Source: CAWHYG01 sp963833505
GTDB taxonomy: Bacteria; Eisenbacteria; RBG-16-71-46; CAIMUX01
Direction: 5' to 3'
Assembly: GCA_963833505.1 (NCBI GenBank)
Contig: CAWHYG010000007.1
Coordinates: 1,364,001-1,428,000 of the forward strand
DNA length: 64,000 nt
Position 1 is the first letter of the stretch; each line of letters begins with the position of its first letter. The position numbers and the translations under genes are program-made. This document shows, in pieces, positions 17,195 to 26,323 of the stretch. The notes beneath the pieces are model-generated. The model worked only from the letters and a program-made list of their open reading frames with translations, did no database searches and was not told where the DNA came from.

Positions 17195-17300
17195 TTACCG
17201 GTCATCGACGCGTGCTCTGGCGGATCCCGGTCGCCTGCGGGTCCAAGAGTCGGCGACGAGCCGGTAACGGCTCGACAGAAACGGTCAACGAAATCAGACA

Positions 17301-17327
17301 GCCGGCGGGGAGGATCGCCCCGCCGGC
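17301..17327. terminator. Bidirectional hairpin between convergent genes
   Basis: A perfect 10-bp stem, GCCGGCGGGG against CCCCGCCGGC with loop AGGATCG, lies between the DUF35 stop and the convergent MoaC gene's stop. There is no proper T tract on either side. Position suggests a shared transcript end. Confidence 0.5.
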
Positions 17328-17349
17328 CGTTGATTGTCCGGGCAACGCG

Positions 17350-19116
17350 TTACTTCGGGTCGGATGAGCCCGGCGCTTCCTCGTCCTCGTCTTTGTCTGT
17401 GTCTGGATCCATGGGACCTTCTTCGAGATCGACGGCGCCCGGCCCTTCTGTTTCCTCCTCCTCTTCGTCCTCGTCGTCGTCTCCGTCCTCGAAATCATCC
17501 TCAAGATCGAGCGCGTCGAGTTCCTCGTCGTCGTCCCCGGCTTCTTCCTCGTCTCCGTCTTCGAGGTCGAACGCACCGAGCGCATCGTCCTCGTCGTCTT
17601 TGAAGTCGATCGAATCCGCCGCTCCCTCGTCGATTCCGGCACCCTCGGCGACCCCTCCGGCGGCGGGTTCCGCGCGGCGCCACGTGCCGCTCTTGCCGCC
17701 GGTCTTCTCCTCCAGGCGGACCGGGCCGATCACGATCGCTTTCTCGATCGCTTTCAGCATGTCATAGATGGTGAGGGCCGCCACCGCCGCCGCGGTCAGG
17801 GCCTCCATCTCGACTCCGGTGCGCGCCAGAGCCGTCGCTTCCGTCCGGATCTCGACCGACGGTCCTTCGAGGCGGAGATCCACCGAGACGTGATCCAGCG
17901 GCAACGTGTGGCAGAGCGGGATCAGGTCCGCCGTCTTCTTGGCCGCGCCGATGCCGGCCAGGCGGGCGGTTTCGAAGACGTTGCCCTTGGCGACGCGGTT
18001 CTCACGGATCGCGGCGGCGGCGGCTTCGCCGATGACGACGACCGCAGTGGCCGCGGCGTGCCGACGGGTTGGATCCTTGTCCCCCACGTCGACCATACGG
18101 GCGCGGCCTCGATCATCCAGATGCGAAAGCGCGGCGGTGTCCGGTGTCGGCGCCGATGGCTTCGCGCGTCCTTCACCCTGGTCGCCGTGGAAGTCGCGAT
18201 CCGCGTCGCCGAGTCTGCGCGTGACCTCGCGGCGGACCGCAGCGCCGCGGTCCTCGCCTCCGCCTGGCTGTCCACCGCGCGGAAGCCGCCCGCGGGGACC
18301 CTTGGGCCGCGCGCCCGGAAAGTCCTGATCGCGAGGGCCGCGCGCCCGGAAGGCCCGCGGGCCTCGTTGGCTCGGATCGCGCGTGGAGCGCGAAAATCCC
18401 CCTTCCCTGCCGCCCGGTCCGCCTCCCGGCCCCACGGAGGTCCAATGGGCGCCTTCCCGGTCCGGCCGGCCGGGGCCATGCCATGTGCTCTCGCGGTCGG
18501 GTCGGCCGGCGCCTCTCCAAGTGCCCTCCCACTCCGGTCGGCCGGAATCGCGCCGCATGTCCTCTCGGTCCGGTCGGCCGACACCGCGCCGAGGACCCTC
18601 ATGATCCGGTCGGCCGGGACCATGCCGTGCGCCTTCCCGGTCCGGTCGACCAGGGCCGCGCCGTGGGCCGCCACGTTCCGGTCGGCCGGGGCCATGCCGT
18701 GCGCCCTCCCGGTCCGGTCGGCCGGGACCGCGCCGTAGGCCCTCATGATCCGATCGGCCGGGACCGCGTCGTGGCCCTTCCCGGGCCGGTCGGGCGGCAC
18801 CGCTCCTGGCGCCCCCCGGTCGGCCGGGACCGCGCCGCGCTCCCTCCCGGTCTGGCCGGCCGGGACTATGCCACCCTCCCTCCGCGTCCGATCGGCCGGG
18901 GCCGCGCCGCCCGCCTTCCGGTCGAACCGGGCCGTGCCACGGCCCCTCTCGATGCTCGCTTCCGAACTCTCCCGGCCGGCGCTCTCCGTCGGGCTCCGTC
19001 CCTCGCCGGTCGCCTCCGCGCGCATCCTCCCGGTGAATGCCTCGATGCGCTCCCGGTCCCCGGCGTTCCTTCCGCCCGGATCGATCATCATGTCCCTTGG
19101 GCTTGCGAGGGCCCAT
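17350..19116 (-). CDS. moaC: MoaC (cyclic pyranopterin monophosphate synthase) with basic repeat extension and acidic tail
   Basis: Molybdenum-cofactor enzyme forming cyclic pyranopterin monophosphate after MoaA. The MoaC core is residues about 330-487, with MVDVGDKDPTRR, LIPLCHTLPLDHV (active-site His), GVEMEALTAA, IYDMLKA (Asp and Lys) and EKTGGKSG (Lys), all intact. Residues 1-329 are an Arg/Gly/Pro-rich extension with about thirteen 12-residue repeats such as RRGPGRPDREGA. Residues about 490-588 are almost wholly Asp/Glu-rich. Normal MoaC is about 160 residues. The long start is supported by GGAGAGGAGG six bases before ATG 19116, 15 bases after moeA. The extensions' role is unknown. Confidence 0.85.
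   Translation of the reverse strand: MGPRKPKGHDDRSGRKERRGPGAHRGIHREDARGGDRRGTEPDGERRPGEFGSEHREGPWHGPVRPEGGRRGPGRSDAEGGWHSPGRPDREGARRGPGRPGGARSGAARPAREGPRRGPGRSDHEGLRRGPGRPDREGARHGPGRPERGGPRRGPGRPDREGARHGPGRPDHEGPRRGVGRPDREDMRRDSGRPEWEGTWRGAGRPDRESTWHGPGRPDREGAHWTSVGPGGGPGGREGGFSRSTRDPSQRGPRAFRARGPRDQDFPGARPKGPRGRLPRGGQPGGGEDRGAAVRREVTRRLGDADRDFHGDQGEGRAKPSAPTPDTAALSHLDDRGRARMVDVGDKDPTRRHAAATAVVVIGEAAAAAIRENRVAKGNVFETARLAGIGAAKKTADLIPLCHTLPLDHVSVDLRLEGPSVEIRTEATALARTGVEMEALTAAAVAALTIYDMLKAIEKAIVIGPVRLEEKTGGKSGTWRRAEPAAGGVAEGAGIDEGAADSIDFKDDEDDALGAFDLEDGDEEEAGDDDEELDALDLEDDFEDGDDDEDEEEEETEGPGAVDLEEGPMDPDTDKDEDEEAPGSSDPK
18445..18939 (-). repeat. 36-bp coding minisatellite in moaC
   Basis: About thirteen tandem 36-base units encode residues 60-224 of the MoaC extension, one unit irregular at residues 97-115. 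Units differ at scattered positions, so the array is not a recent clean amplification. Confidence 0.85.
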
Positions 19117-19131
19117 GGCCCGCCTCCTCTC

Positions 19132-20487
19132 CTATGCGATCCGGAAGAATCCGCCGCCGAACGCGGACGCCAGCGGATGAACCCGGCACTCGTCCCCTAC
19201 CTCGACCCGCGGATTTTCCGCCGGCAGCACGACCAGGCAATGGGCGCGGCTCGCGGACACGAAATCCCCGGAGCCGTGCGACGGGACGGAGCGGGCTTCC
19301 AGGATCCCGTCCCGCGCCATCTCCAGCGCTCCGGGCACGAAGTGCGTCAATCCGGGCGCCCGAACGATGGTCTCCGCGGCGCGCGCTCGAAGCTCCATCG
19401 GACCCGGCTCCTGCCATCCCGCGGCCGCGTGGAGATATGGAATCACGAACTCCCATGCCGTGGCCAGGACGGAAACCGGATTGCCGGGCAGCCCGAACGC
19501 GACGCGACGCGAATGCGCCGGCCCGTTCGTCGCGAAAAGCAGCGGTTTGCCCGGGCGGAGAGCCACCCGATGGAATCGGATCCGGAAGCCTTCCCGGACC
19601 AGCGCCTCCGGCACGAGATCATAGTCCCCGGCGGACACGCCGCCGGTGAGGAGGAGCGCGTCCGCCCTCGCGGCAGCGCGGCGAACGGCCAGCCGCATCG
19701 GTCCGAGCGCGTCCCGGATCGAGGCTTTGAGGACGACCTCGGCGGCCGCGGTCCGCTCCAGCAGCGCAGCCAGAAGCGGGCCGTTGCTGTCCCGGATCCG
19801 CGAGGGGCTCGGCTGCCGCGAAGCGGGCACGGTTTCGTTTCCGGTCGTGAGAATCGCCACCCTGAGCTTGCGAAAGACAGGAACCATCGTCCGGCCCACC
19901 GCCGCCAGGACCGCGATCTGCGGAGCTTCGATCAGACCGCCGCGCGCGAGCACCACGGCCCCCCGGCGCGCGTCTTCGCCCCGTGCCGCCAGGCCCGGCC
20001 GCGACCCGCCGCTTTTTCCCCGGCCGGAGGTCTCGAACGGCCCGGACAGCCGGACCCGATCCTCGCCGGAGGCCTGCGCGCGCTCGATCATGACGACGCC
20101 GTCGGTTCCCGGCGGCGCGGGCGCGCCCGTCATGATGCGAAGCGCGGTGCCCGGCGCGAGCCGGCGCGGCCAGGCTTCTCCCGCCGCGATGGATCCCACG
20201 ACACGGAACTCCGCGCCCTCGGTCCATTCGCCCCGAAGCCGGATGGCGAAGCCGTCGACCATGGCCCGATCAAAAGGCGGGAGATCTCGATCGGCGCGAA
20301 CATCCAGGGCCAGCACGTGTCCCGCCGCCCGCGCGAGCGGAATCCGGGCCGGTCGCGGGCGCATTCCGAAATGCTCCAGCCTCCGGCGCGCCTCCGCGAC
20401 GGAGATCGGCGAGGGCTCTTCCCGGACTCCCTGCCCTGCCACCGGCGTCTCAGCCCGCCTCGGCCTCGAGCGCCGCGCGAACGACAT
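19132..20487 (-). CDS. moeA: Molybdopterin molybdotransferase MoeA
   Basis: A 451-residue MoeA, which inserts molybdate into adenylated molybdopterin in the cytoplasm. Visible: LPPFDRAMVDGFAIR (residues 68-82), APAPPGTDGVVMIE, ILTTGNE, the MoCF-type binding segment LLTGGVSAGDYDLVPEAL, and FGLPGNPVSVLATAWEFV. A short Gly/Arg-rich insert (about 158-178) lengthens domain III. It overlaps the upstream decarboxylase end by up to 38 bases and precedes moaC by 15, forming one minus-strand operon. Confidence 0.93.
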   Translation of the reverse strand: MSFARRSRPRRAETPVAGQGVREEPSPISVAEARRRLEHFGMRPRPARIPLARAAGHVLALDVRADRDLPPFDRAMVDGFAIRLRGEWTEGAEFRVVGSIAAGEAWPRRLAPGTALRIMTGAPAPPGTDGVVMIERAQASGEDRVRLSGPFETSGRGKSGGSRPGLAARGEDARRGAVVLARGGLIEAPQIAVLAAVGRTMVPVFRKLRVAILTTGNETVPASRQPSPSRIRDSNGPLLAALLERTAAAEVVLKASIRDALGPMRLAVRRAAARADALLLTGGVSAGDYDLVPEALVREGFRIRFHRVALRPGKPLLFATNGPAHSRRVAFGLPGNPVSVLATAWEFVIPYLHAAAGWQEPGPMELRARAAETIVRAPGLTHFVPGALEMARDGILEARSVPSHGSGDFVSASRAHCLVVLPAENPRVEVGDECRVHPLASAFGGGFFRIA

Positions 20488-22040
20488 CCCAGGCGGTTCG
20501 GACGTGGCGTTCCTCGGTCCGCAGGTTGCCGATGGCCAGGCGAAGCGAGTACCGCCCTCGAAGCTTCGTGTGGGAGAGAAACACCTTCCCGTCGCGATTG
20601 ACGCGGTCGAGGAGGCGTTCGTTCAGGGCGTCGAGCCGGTTGTCATCGGCGCCCGGATCCGCGCCTCGACCTTCCGGTTCGCCGGCGTCCGCACCCCGAC
20701 CACGGAGCCCTTCGTTCGCTTTCGCGCCGCGCGAATCCGCCGACGTCCCGACGGCGCGAAAACACACGGTCGAGAAAGGCACCGGCGCCAGGCGCTCGAA
20801 TCGGGAATCGCCTTCGACCCAGGACGTGAAGAGCTGCGCCAGCCGGATGTGTTCGGCGAGCCGGCTCCGGATGCCCTCCACGCCGAACGCGCGGATCACC
20901 CACCAGAGCTTGAGGGCCCGGAAACGCCGCCCGAGCTGCACCCCGTAGTCCATCAGGTTCGGAGTGGACTCCTCGGAGGTCAGATAGTCGGGAACGAGCT
21001 GAAACGCCCGGCGCATGACCTCAGGACGGCGGGTGTAGAGCGCGCTCGCGTCGATCGGCGTGAAAAGCCATTTGTGCGGATTCATGACCAGGGAGTCCGC
21101 CTCCTCGCAGCCGCGAAGACACCAGCGATGGGACGGCAGGATCGCGGCCGCGCCGGCATAGGCGGCATCGACGTGCAACCAGAGTCCTTCGCGGGCGCAG
21201 AGGACCGCAATTGCGGGAACGGGGTCGACGCTCGTGGTCGAGGTAGTCCCGACCGTCGCGGACACGGCGAAAGGAAGCCAGCCCGCCGCCCGATCCTCGG
21301 CCACCGCCGCGCACAGGGCCTCCGGGTCCATCCGGAACGCTTCGTCGGTCGGGATCTTGCGGACCCCGACCCGGCCCAGGCCGAGCGTGAGCGCCGCCTT
21401 TTCGACCGAGGAGTGCGCCTCGATCGACGTATAGAGCCGGAGACGCGGCGATCCGGGCGCCGCCAGTCCCTCCTTCGCGCACGCGTACGCCTGAAACCGC
21501 CTCTCGGGCCGCGGCCAGGGCGACCAGCGTGCTGACGCTGGCGGTGTCGGTCAGGATGCCGAACAGCCCCTCCGGCAATCCCAGCATTTGCCGCAGCCAG
21601 TCGAGCACGACCTGCTCCAGCTCAGTGGTCGAAGGGGATGTTCTCCAGAGCATGCCATTGGTGTTCAGAGCCGCCGCCACCAGCTCTCCCAGAATGCCCG
21701 GTCCGGAGGCCGTGATCCCGAAGTAGGCGAAGAAGCCCGGGTGGTTCCAGTGGGTGACTCCCGGCAGAATCCGGTCGTCAAGATCCGCCAGCATGCGCTC
21801 GAACGGCTCGCCCCGGTCCGGCGGATGCGCGGGAAGGCCCGCCTTCACCTCGCCGGGATGGACCCGGGCCAGAACCGGCCTCGTTTCCACTTGCTCCAGG
21901 TAGCGCGCCACCCATTCGATCGCGGCGCGCCCGTTCCGGCGGAACTCCTCCGGGCTCCAATCGCCGCCCGGGTCCTTGCTGGGGGTTGCAGGATCGATCC
22001 GGTTTGCGGCCGGATCGATCGGGGGCTTGTCCGAACGCAC
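20450..22040 (-). pseudogene. PLP-dependent group II (aromatic-type) decarboxylase, frameshifted
   Basis: Pyridoxal-phosphate decarboxylase of the aromatic-L-amino-acid/tyrosine decarboxylase family, about 530 residues after correction. The N-terminal part has VTHWNHPGFFAYFGIT and NTNGMLWRTSPSTTELEQ. The C-terminal part has WLHVDAAYAGAAAI and the cofactor lysine in NPHKWLFTP. The two lie in different frames: one extra base near 21500 shifts ALAAARE to a wrong tail, where the family continues RFQAYACAKEGLAAPGSP. A low-complexity insert sits near residue 455. The start is GTG 22040, with GAAAGGAGG five bases upstream. Substrate not determinable. Confidence 0.85.
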
Positions 22041-22082
22041 CGGCGCCTCCTTTCGGGGAGAGGATAGCCGGAGGCGGGCCTT

Positions 22083-22131
22083 GCCCGCATTATTCATCCT
22101 TGCCCGTCGCGAGGCGCCGGAGATGCCCGCC
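22083..22131. repeat. Dispersed intergenic repeat, copy 1
   Basis: A 49-base segment opening GCCCGCATTATTCAT and containing CGTCGCGAGGCGCCGGAGAT closely matches 25826-25873. It lies just upstream of the decarboxylase start. No terminal inverted repeats or transposase accompany it. Confidence 0.6.
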
Positions 22132-22305
22132 GGTGGGGGCAACGGCAGCAAACACAGACCCGGCCGCCGAAGCGGCCGGGTCCGATTCCACGCCTGCGGC
22201 TGGATCCGAGCGGCTTGAGCACAGGGCCCGTTCCGCGCAAGCCCGTTGGCTCGGCACGCCGGGCAGCGCCTGCCGCCGGCTCCAGCCGGCCGCTTGTCAG
22301 GCCGC

Positions 22306-22915
22306 CTAGCTGGTCTTGACCGCCGTCTTCTGAGCCTCGCTCGCCTTCACCTTCGTGGAAATGCGCTTGACCGAGGTCCTGTCGGACGTGAACAGCCCCG
22401 CGCAGCACGCCTGGGGGTTGTCGCCGCGAATCGAGAGCACGACGCTGTTGTCGGCGACGGTCATGGTGCAGGTCTGCCCAAGGCACGTCCCCGTCGCGCT
22501 GCGGCCGCTGCACTGGCTGATGTGATTCGTCAGAGCGGTCTGGATCGCGCCCAGGTTCTTGCCCCAGAAAACGAGATCGATTCCGCCGGCAACGTCCACC
22601 TTCTTCATCTGCGTGCCACGGGGAAGGACGGAGGCCATCGTCTTCATCTTCTTGCCGGAGCAGCAGCCGCCCGCCATGGCGCCCTTGGCGCCGGTGCAGG
22701 CGCCGTCGCTGGTCATGGTCATCTCGGCCGCCGCAGCACCCGCCGCCTCCGGAGGAGGCCGCGCTCATCTCGGCCCCGGAACAGGCGGTGTTCATCGCCT
22801 TGGCGCCGCCGTGATCGCAGGCCACGCTCACGCCGGCTGCGGCCGCCAGCGCCGCGACGACGAAGAAGGCCGCGGCGACTCCGCTCGACCCGATCCCCTT
22901 CCTGCCAAACATCAT
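22306..22915 (-). pseudogene. Exported Cys/Met-rich protein, frameshifted
   Basis: A small exported protein of about 200 residues once one extra base near 22728 is removed. The first frame gives MMFGRKGIGSSG, a hydrophobic signal peptide (AAAFFVVAALAAAAGVSVA) and a Cys/Gly/Met-rich region ending GGGGCCGG. The second frame continues EMTMTSDGACTGAK and CCSGKKMK, then a compact domain with four further cysteines. The Cys-rich halves look like duplicates of each other, supporting the join. Metal binding is a reasonable inference; no family is recognised. ATG 22915 follows AAAGGA. Confidence 0.65.
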
Positions 22916-23067
22916 GGTGTTGTCCTTTCTTCCGCCGAATAGACCCCGGCGGCTCCGCCACCGGAGAGTTGGTTTCACCTTGATTCAGGGCTCGGCGTTC
23001 AGGAAGCGCCGAACAGTCCGGATCATAGCAGACCCGGCTCCGAGCCACAGGGAAAGGCGCCGGCGGA

Positions 23068-23784
23068 TCAATCCGCTCGTCGGCGGGATCGCTTCCGCGG
23101 CGGCATCGCCGGTCCCCGCGGCCCGAGGAAACGTCGCAGCGGACACGCGTCGCAGTGCGGGGTGGGGCCGCAGTAGTGGTGTCCGACCCAGACAAACTGG
23201 GCGTGAAAGTCGTTGTAGAGAGCGAGGTCCTCCGGAATCCCCTCGACCAGCAACCGCTGGCACTCCGCATACCCGGCCCGGTGCGGAAGAAGCCCGTGGC
23301 GGGTGAGAACGCGCATCGTATAAGCGTCCACGACGAAGGCCGGGCGGCGGAACGCATAGAGGATGATGCTGTCCGCGGTCTCGGGCCCGATCCCCCAGAC
23401 TTCCAGGAGGTCCCGGCGAAGGCGATCGACCGGCGCCCGTCCCATCGCGGAAAGGGATCCCCGGTAGGATCCGTCGAGAAGAGCGAGAAAGGCCCGGATC
23501 TTCCTGGCTTTCTGGCGGAAATAGCCGGAGGGGCGGATGATGCCGGCCAGTTCCTCTTCCGGAAGGCTCCGCAACCGATCGAGCCGGAGAAGCCCGCGGG
23601 CCTTGAGCGCCGCCAGGGCCTTCTCCACGTTCTTCCAGGCGGTGTTCTGGGTGAGGATCGCTCCCAGGATGATCTCGAGGCGGGTTCGGCCCGGCCACCA
23701 GCCGCGATGGCCCGCGGCCTCGAGCAGAGCCTGATAGTAGTCGAGGAGCGGCGCGGACCGATCCGGCGGGCGATGTCCGGACAT
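23068..23784 (-). CDS. Endonuclease III-like HhH-GPD DNA glycosylase
   Basis: A 238-residue base-excision glycosylase. The helix-hairpin-helix is LLEVWGIGPETADSIILYA and the catalytic Asp is in AFVVDAYTMRVL. The bifunctional-lyase Lys of EndoIII (GVGPKTA) is Glu here, so it may be monofunctional, like MagIII/MIG-type enzymes. The C-terminal iron-sulfur motif has only three cysteines (HYCGPTPHCDACPLRRFL); Leu stands where the fourth is expected. ATG 23784 overlaps the stop of the upstream thioredoxin/NHL gene (TGATG). Confidence 0.88.
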   Translation of the reverse strand: MSGHRPPDRSAPLLDYYQALLEAAGHRGWWPGRTRLEIILGAILTQNTAWKNVEKALAALKARGLLRLDRLRSLPEEELAGIIRPSGYFRQKARKIRAFLALLDGSYRGSLSAMGRAPVDRLRRDLLEVWGIGPETADSIILYAFRRPAFVVDAYTMRVLTRHGLLPHRAGYAECQRLLVEGIPEDLALYNDFHAQFVWVGHHYCGPTPHCDACPLRRFLGPRGPAMPPRKRSRRRAD

Positions 23785-25718
23785 CAAATCGGGGGCACGG
23801 GGACCTGAACCTGATAGCGGACCCGCGCCTCCGGCTTGCCCGCCGGCGACACGCGGATCGGCACGCGGAGTCTCAGGCTCTGGTAGTAGCAGAGCCGGTC
23901 TTCCGGGGCCTCGCAGTAGTACAGGACGAGCACGATCTGGAGCGCCCCGGCGCCGGTGCGAAGCTGGAGCGGAATCGTGACCGGAAAGGACGGATCCCCG
24001 GTCCGAAGCTGGAAGGTCCCGCCCGGGACCTCGACGATCTCGCCGTCGCCGTTCGCGGTGATCTCGAACGGAGCGGCGCGGTTCATGCGATGTCCCGGCG
24101 GCAGGCGCAGGTCGAAGTGGAGGTAGGTGGAACCCTCTCCGAGAGACACCTCCGGCAGCCGGAGATCCTCCTCTTCCGTGTAAGGTTCGGAAGACTCCAA
24201 CGCGCCGAGGGACGACTCGACGAACGACGGCAGAGTCAGCCCCCAGTCCGTGACCACGCCGTCGCCGGCCCGGAGGCGCAACACCCGGTGGTTGTTCGTG
24301 TCGGCGACGTACAGATAGTCTCCTCCGGCCGAGATGTCCGCCGCTTCCCAGAGGTTCGGCGCGGTTTCCGCCTTCTCGGATACCGGCATCAGCCTCCGGT
24401 AATCCCCCGAACGAAGGTCCAGGGAACAGACGGCCGAATCGCACGCCCCGACGACGTAGAGGAACCCCTGCCGCCAGACGATGCCGAGCGGACTCCGGAA
24501 CAAGGGCTCGATGAGGACGGCCCCAGCGCCCTCTGGATGCACGGCGCCGCCGAGTGTCTCCACCTCCCCGTCCGAGCCAAGCCCGGCCGCGCGAACGGAG
24601 GACGTGGATCGATCCGTGAAATAGAGACGCCGGCCGTCGGTGGCGATGCCCCGGGGTTCGATCAGGGTGGCCTGGAGGTGCGGCCCGTCGGCCGCGCCGG
24701 CCGAGCCCGTGCCGGCATGGAGGGAAACCTCGTCGGTCTCGAGGTCGCATCGCCAGATCTGGTGGCTGCCCGCCACGGTGAAGTAGAGGGTCTCGCCCGC
24801 CAGGGCCAGCCCCCAGGGAAAGTCCAAAGCGGTCAGCCGGCCCGGCCGGCGCGCGCCGGTCGTGGTCTTGCGAGTGGATCGCTCGCCGGTGCCCGCGACC
24901 GTCCGGACGAATTCATGCCGGAGATCGACTTCCCGCAGGACGTGATTGCCCGCGTCCGCCGCGTAGAGGCGGTCGCCCTCCAGCGCCAGGCCGCGTGGAT
25001 TCCGGAAGCGAACCCGGTCGAGGCGACCGTCCACCAGCCCGGCCTGGCCCATGCCGATCACGCGGCGGGCTACTCCCGTTTCGAGGTCCGCTTCGATGAT
25101 CCGGTGATGACCCGAATCCGCCACGAAGAGCCGTCCCCCTTCGGCGTCGGCCAGCACCGCGCCGGGAAAGAGCAGCCCCGAGGCGGCCCGGCCGGAAGCC
25201 CGGTCCGCGTCCACCCGGATGCCGGCCACCGGCAGGCGGCTGAGCGTGCCCTCGTACTCGGCCTCCGCGATCAGCTCGGCCACCTTGCGGTCCACCGCCT
25301 CGAACGCGTCGGTCCAGACGGATCGGGCGCGCACCCGCGACCGCGGGTCGATGATGATGAAGACCGGCGCTCCTCGGACTCCAAAGAGCTTGCTGACGCG
25401 GGATTCGTGATCGATCACCACCGGGTGCTCGATCTCGAGCCGGGCGATGGCCCGGCGTACGGCGTCGGTCTCGGGAGGACGCTCCCCGCCCGCCTGATGA
25501 ACCCCGATGACGATCAGCTCGCGGGGATGTTTGCGGGCCAGGGCTCGGAGCTGGGGCGCCACAAACTGGGATTCCACGCTGGCGTAGGACCAGAAATCCA
25601 GGAGAATCACCTTTCCGCGGAGTGCTTCCTGACCGAGAGGGCCCTGACAGTTCAGCCACGTAAGCTGCTCCGGCAGTTCCGGAGCGCGGGCTTCTGGAGC
25701 CGAAATGTCCCGTGGCAT
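23784..25718 (-). CDS. Thioredoxin-fold/NHL-repeat protein (NHLRC2-like)
   Basis: A 644-residue cytoplasmic-looking protein with no signal peptide. Residues about 15-150 form a thioredoxin-like domain (GKVILLDFWSYASVESQFV, GAPVFIIIDPRSRV). Residues about 170-500 form an NHL six-bladed propeller with several PRGLAL/LYAADAGNHVLREVDL-type blades. The C-terminal part is a beta domain. The arrangement matches NHLRC2-type proteins, but the usual CCxxC redox site is replaced by SYASVES, so disulfide exchange is unlikely. ATG 25718 is chosen because the thioredoxin fold starts there and AAGGAG precedes it; it couples to the glycosylase downstream. Confidence 0.85.
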   Translation of the reverse strand: MPRDISAPEARAPELPEQLTWLNCQGPLGQEALRGKVILLDFWSYASVESQFVAPQLRALARKHPRELIVIGVHQAGGERPPETDAVRRAIARLEIEHPVVIDHESRVSKLFGVRGAPVFIIIDPRSRVRARSVWTDAFEAVDRKVAELIAEAEYEGTLSRLPVAGIRVDADRASGRAASGLLFPGAVLADAEGGRLFVADSGHHRIIEADLETGVARRVIGMGQAGLVDGRLDRVRFRNPRGLALEGDRLYAADAGNHVLREVDLRHEFVRTVAGTGERSTRKTTTGARRPGRLTALDFPWGLALAGETLYFTVAGSHQIWRCDLETDEVSLHAGTGSAGAADGPHLQATLIEPRGIATDGRRLYFTDRSTSSVRAAGLGSDGEVETLGGAVHPEGAGAVLIEPLFRSPLGIVWRQGFLYVVGACDSAVCSLDLRSGDYRRLMPVSEKAETAPNLWEAADISAGGDYLYVADTNNHRVLRLRAGDGVVTDWGLTLPSFVESSLGALESSEPYTEEEDLRLPEVSLGEGSTYLHFDLRLPPGHRMNRAAPFEITANGDGEIVEVPGGTFQLRTGDPSFPVTIPLQLRTGAGALQIVLVLYYCEAPEDRLCYYQSLRLRVPIRVSPAGKPEARVRYQVQVPVPPI

Positions 25719-25825
25719 GTCGAGGTTCACTCCTTGGACGTGACCATGGCGCAGCCGACTGCCCAGGCACCATAGCAGAGGCGACGCGGCGCGGGCAACC
25801 CGGGCGGGGCCGAAGCCGAGGGCCA

Positions 25826-25873
25826 GCCCGCATTGTTCATGACCGCCCGTCGCGAGGCACCGGAGATGCCCGG
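25826..25873. repeat. Dispersed intergenic repeat, copy 2
   Basis: Segment opening GCCCGCATTGTTCAT and containing CGTCGCGAGGCACCGGAGAT, nearly identical to 22083-22131. It also lies upstream of a minus-strand gene start. Confidence 0.6.
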
Positions 25874-26021
25874 AAGGCACGGGCGCGCGCCCCCCGCAGA
25901 TGCAGGCATGCTCCCTGCAGTACGTCGAGGGGTGAGGGCGAGCGCAACGCAGTCATGGCGGGCAGATCCGCTGCCGCGGCAGGGGGCTCATGAGTCATGC
26001 GGGCCAGCACCCAGCTTTTTC

Positions 26022-26050
26022 TTGACGCGCCCCGGTAGATCACGTATCCC
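26022..26050 (+). promoter_or_regulatory. Candidate promoter upstream of the barrel protein
   Basis: TTGACG (26022-26027) and TATCCC (26045-26050) are 17 bases apart, about 275 bases before the barrel gene. The 605-base gap 25719-26323 otherwise holds the dispersed repeat and short GC-rich inverted repeats, and no supported gene. Confidence 0.35.
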
Positions 26051-26323
26051 GCTTGCGGGAATTCATATCTGAAGATCTCGCCCGCGCGCTGCGCGGTCCG
26101 CCTGCACGGCGGAGCGCGCGAACGCGCGGGCCGGGGGGTGGGCATCGAAGCCGGCGGCGACGCCGGCGGACCGGATCGGAAACGCTGACCGATGCGGCGC
26201 TCCCCCGCGGTGCGGCCGGGCGACACCGGCCGAAAGGGCACGGGGGATCCCGAGCACCATCGTTCCGCGCGGCGGATTCGACCGCGGGGGCGATCATCGG
26301 GAAACCCTCTGGATGGAGGGTTC

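Noticed and set aside
18445..18939. CRISPR-like periodicity
   Set aside because: Units are contiguous with no unique spacers and keep an open reading frame; no cas genes nearby. The same applies to 35761-36114 and 27660-28695.
18745..20601. A 618-codon plus-strand frame across moaC repeats and moeA
   Set aside because: Antisense to MoeA and MoaC, both fully recognisable; composition follows the 36-bp repeat.
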